Shown in pieces: positions 13,061 through 23,992 of a stretch of 64,000 nt of DNA; the first letter of the stretch is position 1, and each line of letters opens with the position of its first letter. Made by a program: the position numbers and the translations under genes. Under the pieces are notes generated by a model that was not told the DNA's origin, searched no databases, and saw nothing but the letters and a program-made list of their open reading frames with translations. This DNA is from Salvelinus alpinus (taxonomy: Eukaryota; Chordata; Actinopteri; Salmoniformes; Salmonidae): positions 65,985,291-66,049,290 of the forward strand of contig NC_092091.1 of assembly GCF_045679555.1 (NCBI RefSeq). Direction: 5' to 3'.

Positions 13061-13600
13061 TTAAGAAATATTGGCCTTGTGCCTTGTAATTCCTTACCAA
13101 AAAACCACATATCTGTAAGATATGTTCTAATTAATTTCCCTCATGAGGGAGGAGGATAATGAAAGTTCACAGAAGTAACAAGAATTAGTTATAGTGATTT
13201 TACTGATATCAAAACCAGTAACGGAATTACTGCAGCTGAATTGGCTACAAAGGGAAATCATAATAGTCACAAACCACAGTTGTACTACTGTCCTCCTTAT
13301 CAAGTGGCATACTGTTATGTTCAGCTGATAACTTTTATTTCTCTTTCTTTTATAGGATGTTCAAACCAAGAGTCTGGACAACCCCACCCCTCACCCTCCC
13401 TTTCTCTGTCACCAGCTCTTACTGACACCTACCCATCAGCCCCCTCTCTTTCCATTTACTGTAACCAGCATCCTCACCCATATGAGCACCAACCGACACC
13501 GGACGTCAAAAAGTAGTTGAAATTTGGTCAGTCCAACCTGGCCTTGATGTTAACGTCCACAGACGGACTGGACCAAATCTGAACCTATCACAGACGTATG
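13061..13600. other. Unassigned intergenic sequence
   Basis: No supported feature. CT-rich sequence lies near 13385-13460. Confidence 0.5.
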
Positions 13601-13601
13601 T

Positions 13602-13786
13602 TTCACAAGTTTGGATAGCACAGCACAGTACCGCACAGTACAACACAGTATAGTATAGTATAATACAGTACAGTACAATACAATACAGTGTAGTATAGTA
13701 CAGTAGAGTACAGTATATCTTTACTCTACTGTGCTAAACTCTACTGTACTCAACTGTGCTCTGCTGTGATGTCCAAACTTGTGAAG
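13602..13786. repeat. Palindromic element with CAGTA pentamer core
   Basis: The ends are inverted: TTCACAAGTTTGGATAGCAC on the left, GTGATGTCCAAACTTGTGAA on the right. The inside is a run of degenerate CACAGTA/CAGTATAGTA repeats on the left arm, mirrored by TACTGT-type repeats (CTCTACTGTACTCAACTGTG) on the right. It would fold as one long hairpin. It is a possible MITE; I see no clear target-site duplication. Confidence 0.8.
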
Positions 13787-13799
13787 CAGAATGACATTC

Positions 13800-14725
13800 A
13801 TATCCATAATTATGCATTTCTGTGTAGTACAGATCAGGGACCTATGATCTAATCTAATCCATTTCGCTTACTTTAAATTCAATAACCAAAAGAGATATTT
13901 TCAAACTCAAGGTACCATGTCATACCCGACATCCCAGGTGGGAAACGTGGTAGCATAAAAACCTGAGGAAGACTTTACTGTAATTCTGTTACCAAAGTTT
14001 GCATCAGCACAATTCTTCCACTAAATTCGTTTTTGTACATTTTTCAGTAGAAATTGTTCAAAGTAGTCCTTGTGCATAGAGTTGTCTGGCTTGTTAAACT
14101 TTGAAATCAATGTTTTTTGTTTGGCATACATTTTAAAGTGAAATTAAAGTTTAATTCCAGTACGGTGAAATTGCCCATGGGTAATATATCTGGTCTGCTC
14201 TCTCCGATGTTGTCAAGATCAAACTGGGTATTTTTTCTTCCACAGTGACAACAAAGTTGTTTCCTCAAAAAGTAATGTCAAAGCCAACGTACATTAATGT
14301 AAGAGCCTTGCTGGCTGCTTTGATGTAATGGCCATATGAAATTGAGCGCCATGAGACTGAAGAACGCTCGGTGAGGCACGGGTGAGGAATGGGGGAGGAG
14401 GGACGACACTTTCTCCCCCTGCTCGTCTCTCCAACATTGCAATATGTGCTGACAAGTTTATGGCAGTGTACTGTATCTCATCCTTGAATAAGCCCAAATT
14501 ACTGCAATTAGAGTGCTGGTACATAGAGGAGAAGGGGAGATGGGTAGTATCGATCATGGAATAGAATGGCTTGAGGGATAGACGGTTGATCAAAAGACAG
14601 GGTTGGAGGGGTAGGCGAGGGGGTGAGGTGAGGTAGAGAAGTGCAGTGTAATGACTATTGGGGAGGACAGGATATGGAGCCAGTTACCAAGACAGTCAAA
14701 TCATGTTGTAATGAGTATGATGGGA
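13800..14725. other. Unassigned intergenic sequence
   Basis: No gene, RNA or named repeat is supported. Confidence 0.5.
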
Positions 14726-14729
14726 GACA

Positions 14730-14960
14730 GAGTCCTGGGTTCAAGCGCAGGGCGCAGCAGGTGTTTATTTAGTAAAGGACCACAGGAGGAGACAGGTAGC
14801 AGGGTCCAGGGCCAGGCAGAAGGTCATACACAGGGAATCCAAAAAGGTAAAAGTACAGGCAGGGAGATCAGGCAAGACGTTGATGACAGGAAATCTGATA
14901 GGCAAAAGTACAGGCAGGGAATAGGAAAAAAACGTTGTTAGTGAGGATGGCCAAAAACTA
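14730..14960. repeat. Probable interspersed repeat (CAGGTGTTTATTTAGTAAAG type)
   Basis: It contains an internal near-duplicate (AGGTAAAAGTACAGGCAGGGA at about 14846 and GGCAAAAGTACAGGCAGGGA at about 14901). The text resembles repeats I have seen in salmonids. The family is not assigned. Confidence 0.4.
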
Positions 14961-15254
14961 CAATACACAGGATGACTAATTTGGACATAAACAGCGCTCC
15001 GACTAGAATGTGGACAAAAACGAACAATACCTCACAATGATAGGGTGCAAAGAACTGAACTAAATAGTGTGTGTAAATGACATACAGGTATGTGAACAGG
15101 TGATCAGAATTCAGGTGATTGGGATCTGGAGAGTGAGCTGTGTTCAGGGGATCTATGTGTTTGAGAGTGAGTTGGAAGCAGACGTTACACATGTAACCAT
15201 GTTTTGTACTATATTTCTATTTCATTTATTGTTAATCCCAGCCCCCATCCCTGC

Positions 15255-15893
15255 AGGAGATGTCTATAAGTCTTTGCTAGGTTAAGCCCCGCCTTATCTC
15301 AGCTCACTGGTCACCATAGCAACACCCACCCATAGCACGCGCTCCAGCAGGTATATTACACTGGTCATCCCCAAAGCCAACACCTCCTTTGGCCGCCTTT
15401 CCTTCCAGTTCTCTGCTGCCAATGACTGGAACGAATTGAAAAAAATCACAGAAGCTGGAGACTTATATCTCCCCTCTAACTTTAAGCATCAGCTGTCAGA
15501 GCAGCTTACCGATCACTATACCTGTACACAGCCAATCTGTAAATAGCCCACCCAACTACCTCATCCCCATATTGTTATATCTTTTTGCTCTATTGCACCC
15601 CAGTATCTCTACTTGCACATCATCATCTGCACATCTATCCCTCCAGTGCTAATGCTAAATTGAAATTATTTCACCTCTATGGGCTATTTATTGCCTTACC
15701 TCCCTAATCTTCTACATTTACACACACTGAACATAGATTTTTTTATTGTGTTATTGACTGTACGTTTGTTTATGTGTAACTCTGTCTTGTTGTTTTTGTC
15801 ACACTGCTTTGCTTTATCTTGGCCAGGTCGCAGTTGTAAATGCTTGTTCTCAACTGGCCTACCTGGTTAAATATGGTGAAATAAAATAAAATA
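15255..15893 (+). mobile_element. 5'-truncated RSg-1-like LINE 3' end
   Basis: It starts within the C-terminal reverse-transcriptase region (GTCTATAAGTCTTTGCTAGG), runs through the 3' UTR (TTTATTGCCTTACCTCCCTA) and ends with GGCCAGGTCGCAGTTGTAAA ... CTACCTGGTTAAATATGGTGAAAT and an A-rich tail. Related copies lie at 23255, 42830 and, on the minus strand, 60601. The coding remnant is broken. Confidence 0.8.
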
Positions 15894-15985
15894 AAATGAG
15901 CCCTTTTGGTAGGCCGTCATTGTAAATAAGAATTTGTTCTTAACTAACTTGTCTAGTTAAATAAAGGTTAAATTAAAAATTAAAA
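15894..15985 (+). mobile_element. SINE 3' tail fragment
   Basis: GTAGGCCGTCATTGTAAATA, then AGAATTTGTTCTTAACTAAC and a TTAAATAAAGGTTAAAT tail: the 3' region of a salmonid tRNA-derived SINE, abutting the LINE tail on its left. Confidence 0.75.
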
Positions 15986-16215
15986 AACAGCGTCTTTCCG
16001 TAATTGAAGATGTAAACTACAGCTGTAAAACTAGTAATTGGTGAGTATTACTCATCCTTACCTTGAGTCCATAGCCTGAAAGAGGTTAAGTGGTCATATG
16101 CATTGGCCTGATTGTTGTGTTAAGATGTGTACTTTTCCTCAATAATATAGCAACAAGTCATTATATTATCTTCTATCATGAAAGCCTCTAAATGACACTT
16201 GTTTTTCTGTCCTGG

Positions 16216-16221
16216 TGGATG

Positions 16222-16257
<36 letters not shown>

Positions 16258-16268
16258 AAAAGAGAGAG

Positions 16269-16309
<41 letters not shown>

Positions 16310-16336
16310 ATGACACAGAGAGAGAGAGAAAGAGAG
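16216..16336. repeat. (GA)n microsatellite, interrupted
   Basis: Imperfect GAGA repeats with AAAG and AATG interruptions. The Ser/Leu-rich frame on the minus strand is compositional. Confidence 0.9.
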
Positions 16337-17200
16337 ATAAATAGTATTGATGGGCTCTCAGACTTGCACCCTCCCTGCTGCTCAGTCACATGCAGGCGAA
16401 GGCTGTGCTCCCATAATTCAGTCTGATTTAAGGCTGTGATAGAGCGCTTATAGGGATAATAAGCAACATAATTTGCAGGAAGATGTGACCGGACTGGATA
16501 AATTAGGCAGTCGTTTTCTGCAGCACGCTTCTCTCCCTCTTTCTCGCTCTGTTTCTCCATCTTTCTCTAGTTGTGTCAATGTTTCTCTCTCTGTGTCGTT
16601 CCCTCGTTCTCTCTCTTTCTCTTTAGAAGAGGAGGGTTTCGTTGTGACAGAGAGTAATCACATCTATAACCTGTGTACCATATGTCTCCTTTCTTTCACA
16701 TTTATCATGTTTATCCTTATCAAGCCCCGTTGCCGTTTCTACCAGGAAGATAGAAGCAGCAGCTGAAAATGGATCGACTGCATGCGTCACTATCATCAGT
16801 CATACTGACTGATCAACAGGTCTAAGACATGAGCTATGAAGTCAGCTAAAAGACCATGATTGAACAAGTCTGTGAGATCTTCTCCTTTGCCAAGCATCTC
16901 AGAAATTCATGAAGGTTCAAGATGGAACAGAAATTCCACTCCAAAGGTCCTCCAATGGAGTGTGTTTCAAATCAAATCAAATCAAATCAAATCAAATTTT
17001 ATTAGTCACATACACATGGTTAGCAGATGTTAATGCGAGTGTAGCGAAATGCTTGTGCTTCTAGTTCCGACAATGCAGTGATAACAACAAGTAATCTAAC
17101 CTAACAATTCCACAACTACTACCTTATACACACAAGTGTAAAGGGATAAAGAATATGTACATAAAGATATATGAATGAGTGATGGTACAGAACGGCATAG

Positions 17201-17443
17201 GCAAGATGCAGTAGATGGTATAGAGTACGGTATATACATATGAGATGAGTACTGTAGGGTATGTAAACATAAAGTGGCATAGTTTAAAGTGGCTAGTGGT
17301 ACATGTATTACATAAAGATGGCAAGATGCAGTAGATGATATAGAGTACAGTATATACATATACATATGAGATGGGTAATGTAGGGTATGTAAACATTATA
17401 TTAAGTGGCATTGTTTAAAGTGGCTAGTGGTACATTTTTACAT
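17201..17443 (-). repeat. 120-bp tandem duplication in LINE 3' UTR
   Basis: GCAAGATGCAGTAGATGGTA at 17201 recurs as GCAAGATGCAGTAGATGATA at 17321, and the two units stay alignable to about 17443 (both contain AGGGTATGTAAACAT and TTTAAAGTGGCTAGTGGTAC). Confidence 0.9.
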
Positions 17444-17512
17444 AATTTCCATCAATTCCCATTTTTAAAGTGGCTGGAGTTGAGTCAGTATGTTGGCAGC
17501 GGCCGCTAAATG

Positions 17513-20458
17513 TTAGTGGTGGCTGTTTAACAGTCTGATGGCCTTGAGATAGAAGCTGTTTTTCAGTCTCTCGGTCCCTGCTTTGATGCACCTGTACTGA
17601 CCTCGCCTTCTGGATGATAGCGGGGTGAACAGGCAGTGGCTTGGGTGGTTGTTGTCCTTGATGATCTTTATGGCCTTCCTGTGACATCGGGTGGTGTAGG
17701 TGTCCTGGAGGGCAGGTAGTTTGCCCCCGGTGATGCGTTCTGCAGACCTCACTACCCTCTGGAGAGCCTTACGGTTGTGGGCGGAGCAGTTGCCGTACCA
17801 GGCGGTGATACAGCCCGACAGGATGCTCTCGATTGTGCATCTGTAGAAGTTTGTGAGTGCTTTTGGTGACAAGCCGAATTTCTTCAGCCTCCTGAGGTTG
17901 AAGAGGCGCTGCTGCGCCTTCTTCACAACGCTGTCTGTGTGGGTGGACCAATTCAGTTTGTCCGTGATGTGTACACCGAGGAACTTAAAACTTTCCACCT
18001 TCTCCACTACTGACCCGTCGATGTGGATAGGGGGGTGCTCCCTCTGCTGTTTCCTGAAGTCCACAATCATCTCCTTTGTTTTGTTGACGTTGAGTGTGAG
18101 GTTATTTTCCTGACACCACACTCCGAGGGCCCTCACCTCCTCCCTGTAGGCCGTCTCGTCGTTGTTGGTAATCAAGCCTACCACTGTAGTGTCATCCGCA
18201 AACTTGATGATTGAGTTGGAGGCGTGCATGGCCACGCAGTCGTGGGTGAACAGGGAGTACAGGAGAGGGCTCAGAACGCACCCTTGTGGGGCCCCAGTGT
18301 TGAGGATCAGCGGGGTGGAGATGTTGTTACCTACCCTCACCACCTGGGGGCGGCCTGTCAGGAAGTCCAGGACCCAGTTGCACAGGGCGGGGTCGAGACC
18401 CAAGGTCTCGAGCTTGATGACGAGTTTGGAGGGTACTATGGTGTTAAATGCTGAGCTGTAGTCGATGAACAGCATTCTCACATAGGTATTCCTCTTGTCC
18501 AGATGGGTTAGGGCAGTGTGCAGTGTGGTTGCGATTGCGTCGTCTGTGGACCTATTGGGTCGGTAAGCAAATTGGAGTGGGTCTAGGGTGTCCGGTAGGG
18601 TGGAGGTGATATGGTCCTTGACTAGTCTCTCAAAGCACTTCATGATGACGGAAGTGAGTGCTACGGGGCGGTAGTCGTTTAGCTCAGTTACCTTAGCTTT
18701 CTTGGGAACAGGAACAATGGTGGCCCTCTTGAAGCATGTGGGAACAGCAGACTGGGATAAGGATTGATTGAATATGTCCGTAAACACACCAGCCAGCTGG
18801 TCTGCGCATGCTCTGAGGACGCGGCTGGGAATGCCGTCTGGGCCTGCAGCCTTGCGAGGGTTAACACGTTTAAATGTTTTACTCACCTCGGCTGCAGTGA
18901 AGGAGAGCCCGCAGGTTTTGGTAGCGGGCCGTGTCAGTGGCACTGTATTGTCCTCAAAGCGGGCAAAAAAGTTATTTAGCCTGTCTGGGAGCAAGACATC
19001 CTGGTCCGCGACGGGGCTGGTTTTCTTTTTGTAATCCGTGATAGACTGTAGACCCTGCCACATACCTCTTGTGTCTGAGCTGTTGAATTGCGACTCTATT
19101 TTGTCTCTGTACTGGGACTTAGCCTGTTTGATTGCCTTGCGGAGAGAATAGCTACACTGTTTGTATTCGGTCATGTTTCCGGTCACCTTGCCCTGGTTAA
19201 AAGCAGTGGTTCGCGCTTTCAGTTTCACGCGAATGCTGCCGTCAATCCACGGTTTCTGGTTTGGGAATGTTTTAATCGTTGCTGTGGGTACGACATCGTC
19301 AATGCACTTCCTAATGAACTCGCTCACCGAATCAGCATATTCTTCAATGTTGTTGTTGGACGCAATGCGGAACATATTCCAATCCGCGTGATCGAAGCAG
19401 TCTTGAAGCGTGGAATCAGCTTGGTCGGACCAGCGTTGAACAGACCTGAGCGCGGGAGCTTGTTGTTTTAGTTTCTGTTTGTAGGCTGGAATCAACAAAA
19501 TGGAGTCGTGGTCAGCTTTTCCGAAAGGAGGGCGGGGGAGGGCCTTATATGCGTCGCGGAAGTTAGTATAACAATGATCCAGGGTTTTACCAGCCCTGGT
19601 AGCACAATCGATATGCTGATAGAATTTAGGGAGTTTTGTTTTTAGATTAGCCTTGTTAAAATCCCCAGCTACGATGAATGCAGCCTCAGGGTGTGTGGTT
19701 TCCAGTTTACAAAGAGTCAGATAAAGTTCGTTCAGGGCCATCGATGTGTCTGCTTGGGGGGGAATATATACGGCTGTGATTATGATCGAAGAGAATTCCC
19801 TTGGTAGATAATGCGGTCGACATTTGATTGTGAGGAGTTCTAGATCAGGTGAACAGAATGACTTGAGTTCCTGTGTGTTGTTATGATGATCACACCACGT
19901 CTCGTTAATCATAAGGCATACCCCCCCGCCCCTCTTCTTACCAGAAAGATGTTTGTTTCTGTCGGCGCGATGCGTGAAGAAACCAGCTGGCTGCACCGAC
20001 TCCGTTAGCGTCTCTTGAGTTAGCCATGTTTCCGTGAAGCAGAGCACGTTGCAATCCCTGATGTCTCTCTGGAATGTTACCCGTGCTCGGATTTCATCAA
20101 CCTTATTGTCAAGAGACTGGACATTGGCGAGTAGTATGCTAGGGAGTGGAGCGCGATGTGCCCATCTCCGAAGCCTGACCAGGAGACCGCTACGTTTGCC
20201 CCTTTTACGGCGTCGCGTAGGGTCGCCGGCTGGGATCAGATCCATTGTATTGGGTGGAAGGCAAAACACTGGATCCGTTTCGGGAAAGTCATATTCCTGG
20301 TAGGAACGATGGTGAGTTGACGTTAATCGTATATTCAGTAGTTCCTCCCGACTGTATGTAATGAAACCTAAGATCACCTGGGGTACCGATGTAAGAAATA
20401 ACACATAAAAAAACAAAATACTGCATATTTTCCAAGGAACGCGAAGCGAGGCGGCCAT
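17513..20458 (-). CDS. LINE ORF2: endonuclease / reverse transcriptase, intact
   Basis: A retrotransposon protein of about 981 residues from the first in-frame ATG (MAASLRVPWK); the open frame extends 19 codons upstream without an ATG. Order: a hydrophobic N-terminal stretch (residues about 10-32), a basic RRRKRGKR patch (about 80), an AP-type endonuclease (LLANVQSLDNK, FTETWLT, VAGDFNKA, ADHDSILL), then a reverse transcriptase with [35 protein letters not shown] and the catalytic FADDT near residue 752. The C-terminus carries FKFLGVHITDKLNW and a Cys/His-containing region. It would nick target DNA and copy its own RNA by target-primed reverse transcription. No stop or frameshift interrupts it. 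Clade assignment (L2 versus Rex1) is from motif memory. Codon use and position mark it as mobile, not host. Confidence 0.93.
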   Translation of the reverse strand: MAASLRVPWKICSILFFYVLFLTSVPQVILGFITYSREELLNIRLTSTHHRSYQEYDFPETDPVFCLPPNTMDLIPAGDPTRRRKRGKRSGLLVRLRRWAHRAPLPSILLANVQSLDNKVDEIRARVTFQRDIRDCNVLCFTETWLTQETLTESVQPAGFFTHRADRNKHLSGKKRGGGVCLMINETWCDHHNNTQELKSFCSPDLELLTIKCRPHYLPREFSSIIITAVYIPPQADTSMALNELYLTLCKLETTHPEAAFIVAGDFNKANLKTKLPKFYQHIDCATRAGKTLDHCYTNFRDAYKALPRPPFGKADHDSILLIPAYKQKLKQQAPALRSVQRWSDQADSTLQDCFDHADWNMFRIASNNNIEEYADSVSEFIRKCIDDVVPTATIKTFPNQKPWIDGSIRVKLKARTTAFNQGKVTGNMTEYKQCSYSLRKAIKQAKSQYRDKIESQFNSSDTRGMWQGLQSITDYKKKTSPVADQDVLLPDRLNNFFARFEDNTVPLTRPATKTCGLSFTAAEVSKTFKRVNPRKAAGPDGIPSRVLRACADQLAGVFTDIFNQSLSQSAVPTCFKRATIVPVPKKAKVTELNDYRPVALTSVIMKCFERLVKDHITSTLPDTLDPLQFAYRPNRSTDDAIATTLHTALTHLDKRNTYVRMLFIDYSSAFNTIVPSKLVIKLETLGLDPALCNWVLDFLTGRPQVVRVGNNISTPLILNTGAPQGCVLSPLLYSLFTHDCVAMHASNSIIKFADDTTVVGLITNNDETAYREEVRALGVWCQENNLTLNVNKTKEMIVDFRKQQREHPPIHIDGSVVEKVESFKFLGVHITDKLNWSTHTDSVVKKAQQRLFNLRRLKKFGLSPKALTNFYRCTIESILSGCITAWYGNCSAHNRKALQRVVRSAERITGGKLPALQDTYTTRCHRKAIKIIKDNNHPSHCLFTPLSSRRRGQYRCIKAGTERLKNSFYLKAIRLLNSHH

Positions 20459-20515
20459 CTCGGTCGGCGCCGGAAGTAGTCCAAGCCAACGAGGAGCAAA
20501 AACAACAGAAAGCAA

Positions 20516-21392
<877 letters not shown>

Positions 21393-21537
21393 CTCTTTGA
21401 CAAGCAGGCAGCCCTGCTCGGCGATCCATAATGAGTGCCTTTAAACTCTACAGTTGCCAATTACAGGGCGTCATTAACATGAAAATGTATTTCAAATCAG
21501 GCTCTTTTTGTTAACCAAACCATGGTGGAGCTCCTTG

Positions 21538-21612
21538 GCGGTGCACGCGCTCCTCAGTGGTGCACACGCTCCTCAGCGGTGCATGCGCTCGCTCCTCAGC
21601 GGTGCACGCACA
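21538..21612. repeat. Short tandem repeat, about 20-bp unit
   Basis: GGTGCACGCGCTCCTCAGT, GGTGCACACGCTCCTCAGC, GGTGCATGCGCTCGCTCCTCAGC and a final GGTGCACGC form three to four imperfect units. Confidence 0.75.
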
Positions 21613-22764
21613 CACAGTGTGATCAAGTGCACTGAACCTCACAGCTTGTTCACATTAATTAAGGGGTTTTGAGAAAACATTCCATCTACATTCACGGAAT
21701 GTCTCAAATCTTTTGGGTTGGGGTTTGTTTGCACTTATGTACACTCAGGAGGACTATGTTACACAGCCATCCAGAACGGGAAGATTCCATGGTTTCATCA
21801 CCACAGAGGTTGGTGCGTGTTGTGCATTCTTCTGAAAAACAGCCCCCAAAAAGTTCAGGGGAGGAAGAAACTGACTGTCAAGGAATGCGTGATTTTAGTA
21901 GATCGGTTTAGGGGTTTAGCGGGAGCATTCCTAAAGAGAAGGTCTTGTTGTTCAATGAATGTCCAGAACAGATTTATTTTTTGATGGGGGCGGGGGGGTT
22001 AAGTTACTGTATATAATATGTACATTTGAAGTCGGAAGTTTACATACAGGTACACTTAGGTTGGAGTCATTAAAACTCGTTTTTCAACCACTCAACAAAT
22101 TTATTGTTAACAAACTATAGTTTTGGCAAGTCGGTTAGGGCATCTACTTTGTACATTGTACAATTGTTTACAGACAGATTATTTCACTTCATTCACTGTA
22201 TCACAATTCCAGTGGGTCAGAAGTTTACATACACTAAGTTGACTGTGCCTTTAAACAACTTGGAAAATTACAGAAAATGATGTCATGGCTTTAGAAGCTT
22301 CTGATATGCTAATTGACAACATTTGAGTCAATTGGAGGTGTACCTGTGGATGTATTTCAAGTTCTACCTTCACACTCAGTGCCTCTTTGCTTGACATCAT
22401 GGGAAAATCAAAAGAAATCCGCCAAGACCTCAGAAAAATAATTGAGCTCCACAAGACCTCCACAATTCTGGTTCATCCTTGGGAGCAATTTCCAAACGCC
22501 TGAAGATACCACGTTCATCTGTACAAACAATAGTACACAAGTATAAACACCATGGGACCACGCAGCCGTCATACAGCTCAGGAAGGAGACGAGTTCTGTC
22601 TCTTAGAGATGAACGTACTTTGGTGTGAAAAGTGCAAATCACTCCCAGAACAACAGCAAAGGACCTTGTGAAGATGCTGGAGGAAACAGGTACAAAAGTA
22701 TCTATATCCACAGTAAAATGAGTCCTATATCGACATAACCTGAAAGGCTGCGCAGAAGAAGCCA

Positions 22765-23556
22765 GTGTTCCAAAACAGCCATAAAAAAGCCAGACTACGG
22801 TTTGCAACTGCACATGGGGACAAAGATCGTACTTTTTGGAGAAATTTCCTCTGGTCTGATGAAACAAAAATAGAACTATTTAGCCATAATGACCATCGTT
22901 ATGTTTGGAGGAAGAATGGGGAGCCTTGCAAGCCGAAGAACACCATCCCAACCGTGAAGCACGGGGGTGGCAGCATCATGTTGTGGGGGTTCTTTGCTGC
23001 AGGAGGGACTGGTGCACTTCACAAAATAGATGGCTTCATGAGGATGGAAAATTATGTGGATATATTGAAGCAACATCTCAAGACATCAGTCAGGAAGTTA
23101 AAGCTTGGTCGCAAATGGGTCTTCCAAATGGACAATGACCCCAAGAATACTTCCAAAGTTGTGGAAAAATGGCTTAAGGACAACAAAGTCAAGGTATTGG
23201 AGTGGCCATCACAAAGCCCTGACCTCAATCGTATAGAACATTTGTGGGCAGAACTCATCCCCTACTGTATTTATTTCTTTATCTTGCTCCTTTGCACTCC
23301 AGTATTTCTACTTTGCACATTCATCTACTGCACATCTACCATTCCAGTGTTTAAATGCTATATTGTATTTACTTCGCCACCATGGCCTATTTATTGCCTT
23401 ACCTCCCTTATCCCACCTCATTTGCACACATTGTATATAGACTTGTTTTTCTACTGTATTATTGACTGTATGTTTGTTTACTCCATGTGTAACTCTGTGT
23501 TGTTGTATGTGTCGAACTGCTTTGCTTTATCTTGGCCAGGTCGCAGTTGTAAATGA
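22765..23556 (+). pseudogene. Tc1 transposase remnant fused to LINE sequence
   Basis: The open frame holds the transposase catalytic region (about 165 residues, from [11 protein letters not shown] to [10 protein letters not shown]) and then runs into about 95 residues of non-homologous sequence from the inserted LINE 3' end (after [11 protein letters not shown]). No ATG matches the family's start; the N-terminal HTH part lies upstream in other frames. The fusion is an accident of insertion and not evidence of a new protein. Confidence 0.85.
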
Positions 23557-23612
23557 GAACTTGTTCTCAACTTGCCTACCTGGTTAAATAAAGGTGAAAT
23601 AAATCAATAAAT
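23255..23612 (+). mobile_element. RSg-1-like LINE 3' end nested in Tc1
   Basis: From CCCCTACTGTATTTATTTC through GCCTATTTATTGCCTTACCT to GCAGTTGTAAATGAGAACTT and a GGTTAAATAAAGGTGAAAT tail with an A-rich end. Tc1 text is interrupted between GGGCAGAACT and AACTGAAAAAGC, so a short AACT duplication may flank it. Confidence 0.85.
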
Positions 23613-23992
23613 AAAAAACTGAAAAAGCGTGTGCGAGCAAGGAGGCTCTGTCAGGAGGAATGGGCCAAAATTCACCCAACTTATTGTGGGAAGCTTGTGG
23701 AAGGCTACCCGAAACGTTTGAACCAAGTTAAACAATTTGAAGGCAATGCTACCAAATACTAATTGAGTGTATGTAAACTTCTGACCCACTGGGAATGTGA
23801 TGAAAGAAAGAAAAGCTGAAATGAATCATTCTCTCTACTATTATTCTGACATTTCACATTCTTAAAATAAAGTGGTGATCTTAACTGACCTAAAACAGGG
23901 ACTTTTTACTAGAACTAAATGTCAGGAATTGTGAAAAACTGAGTTTAAATGTATTTGGCTAACGTGTATGTAAACTTCCGACTTCAACTGTA

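Larger units (their letters stand above)
16968..20515 (-). mobile_element. LINE, L2/Rex1-type, near full length with intact ORF
   Basis: The minus-strand element ends at 16968-16996 in a (TGATTT)n hexamer tail, the short 3' repeat typical of CR1/L2-superfamily LINEs that lack poly(A). One long frame covers 20458-17513, followed by a ~515 bp 3' UTR that contains a 120-bp tandem duplication (17201-17443). The 5' boundary is near 20515 and I found no clear target-site duplication. Related broken copies lie at 7265-8080 and 52967-53480. The uninterrupted ORF suggests recent insertion. Confidence 0.9.
22023..23990 (+). mobile_element. Tc1-like transposon (Sleeping Beauty-type group) with nested LINE tail
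   Basis: Outer inverted repeats: TTTGAAGTCGGAAGTTTACA on the left and TGTAAACTTCCGACTTCAAC on the right, each next to TA. Inner direct-repeat copies (AGTGGGTCAGAAGTTTACAT; GTAAACTTCTGACCCACTGG) are present, as in IR/DR-type Tc1 elements. The transposase is frameshifted in its DNA-binding part near 22400-22500. The catalytic part (22765 on) keeps DDE-type blocks ([28 protein letters not shown]) but is cut by the LINE fragment at 23255-23612. The transposon sequence resumes at CTGAAAAAGCGTGTGCGAG. The family gave rise to the Sleeping Beauty reconstruction (established knowledge). This copy is dead. Confidence 0.93.

Noticed and set aside
22765-23556. Novel transposase-fusion protein
   Set aside because: The C-terminal part is translated LINE 3' UTR, and the N-terminal part of the transposase is frameshifted upstream.
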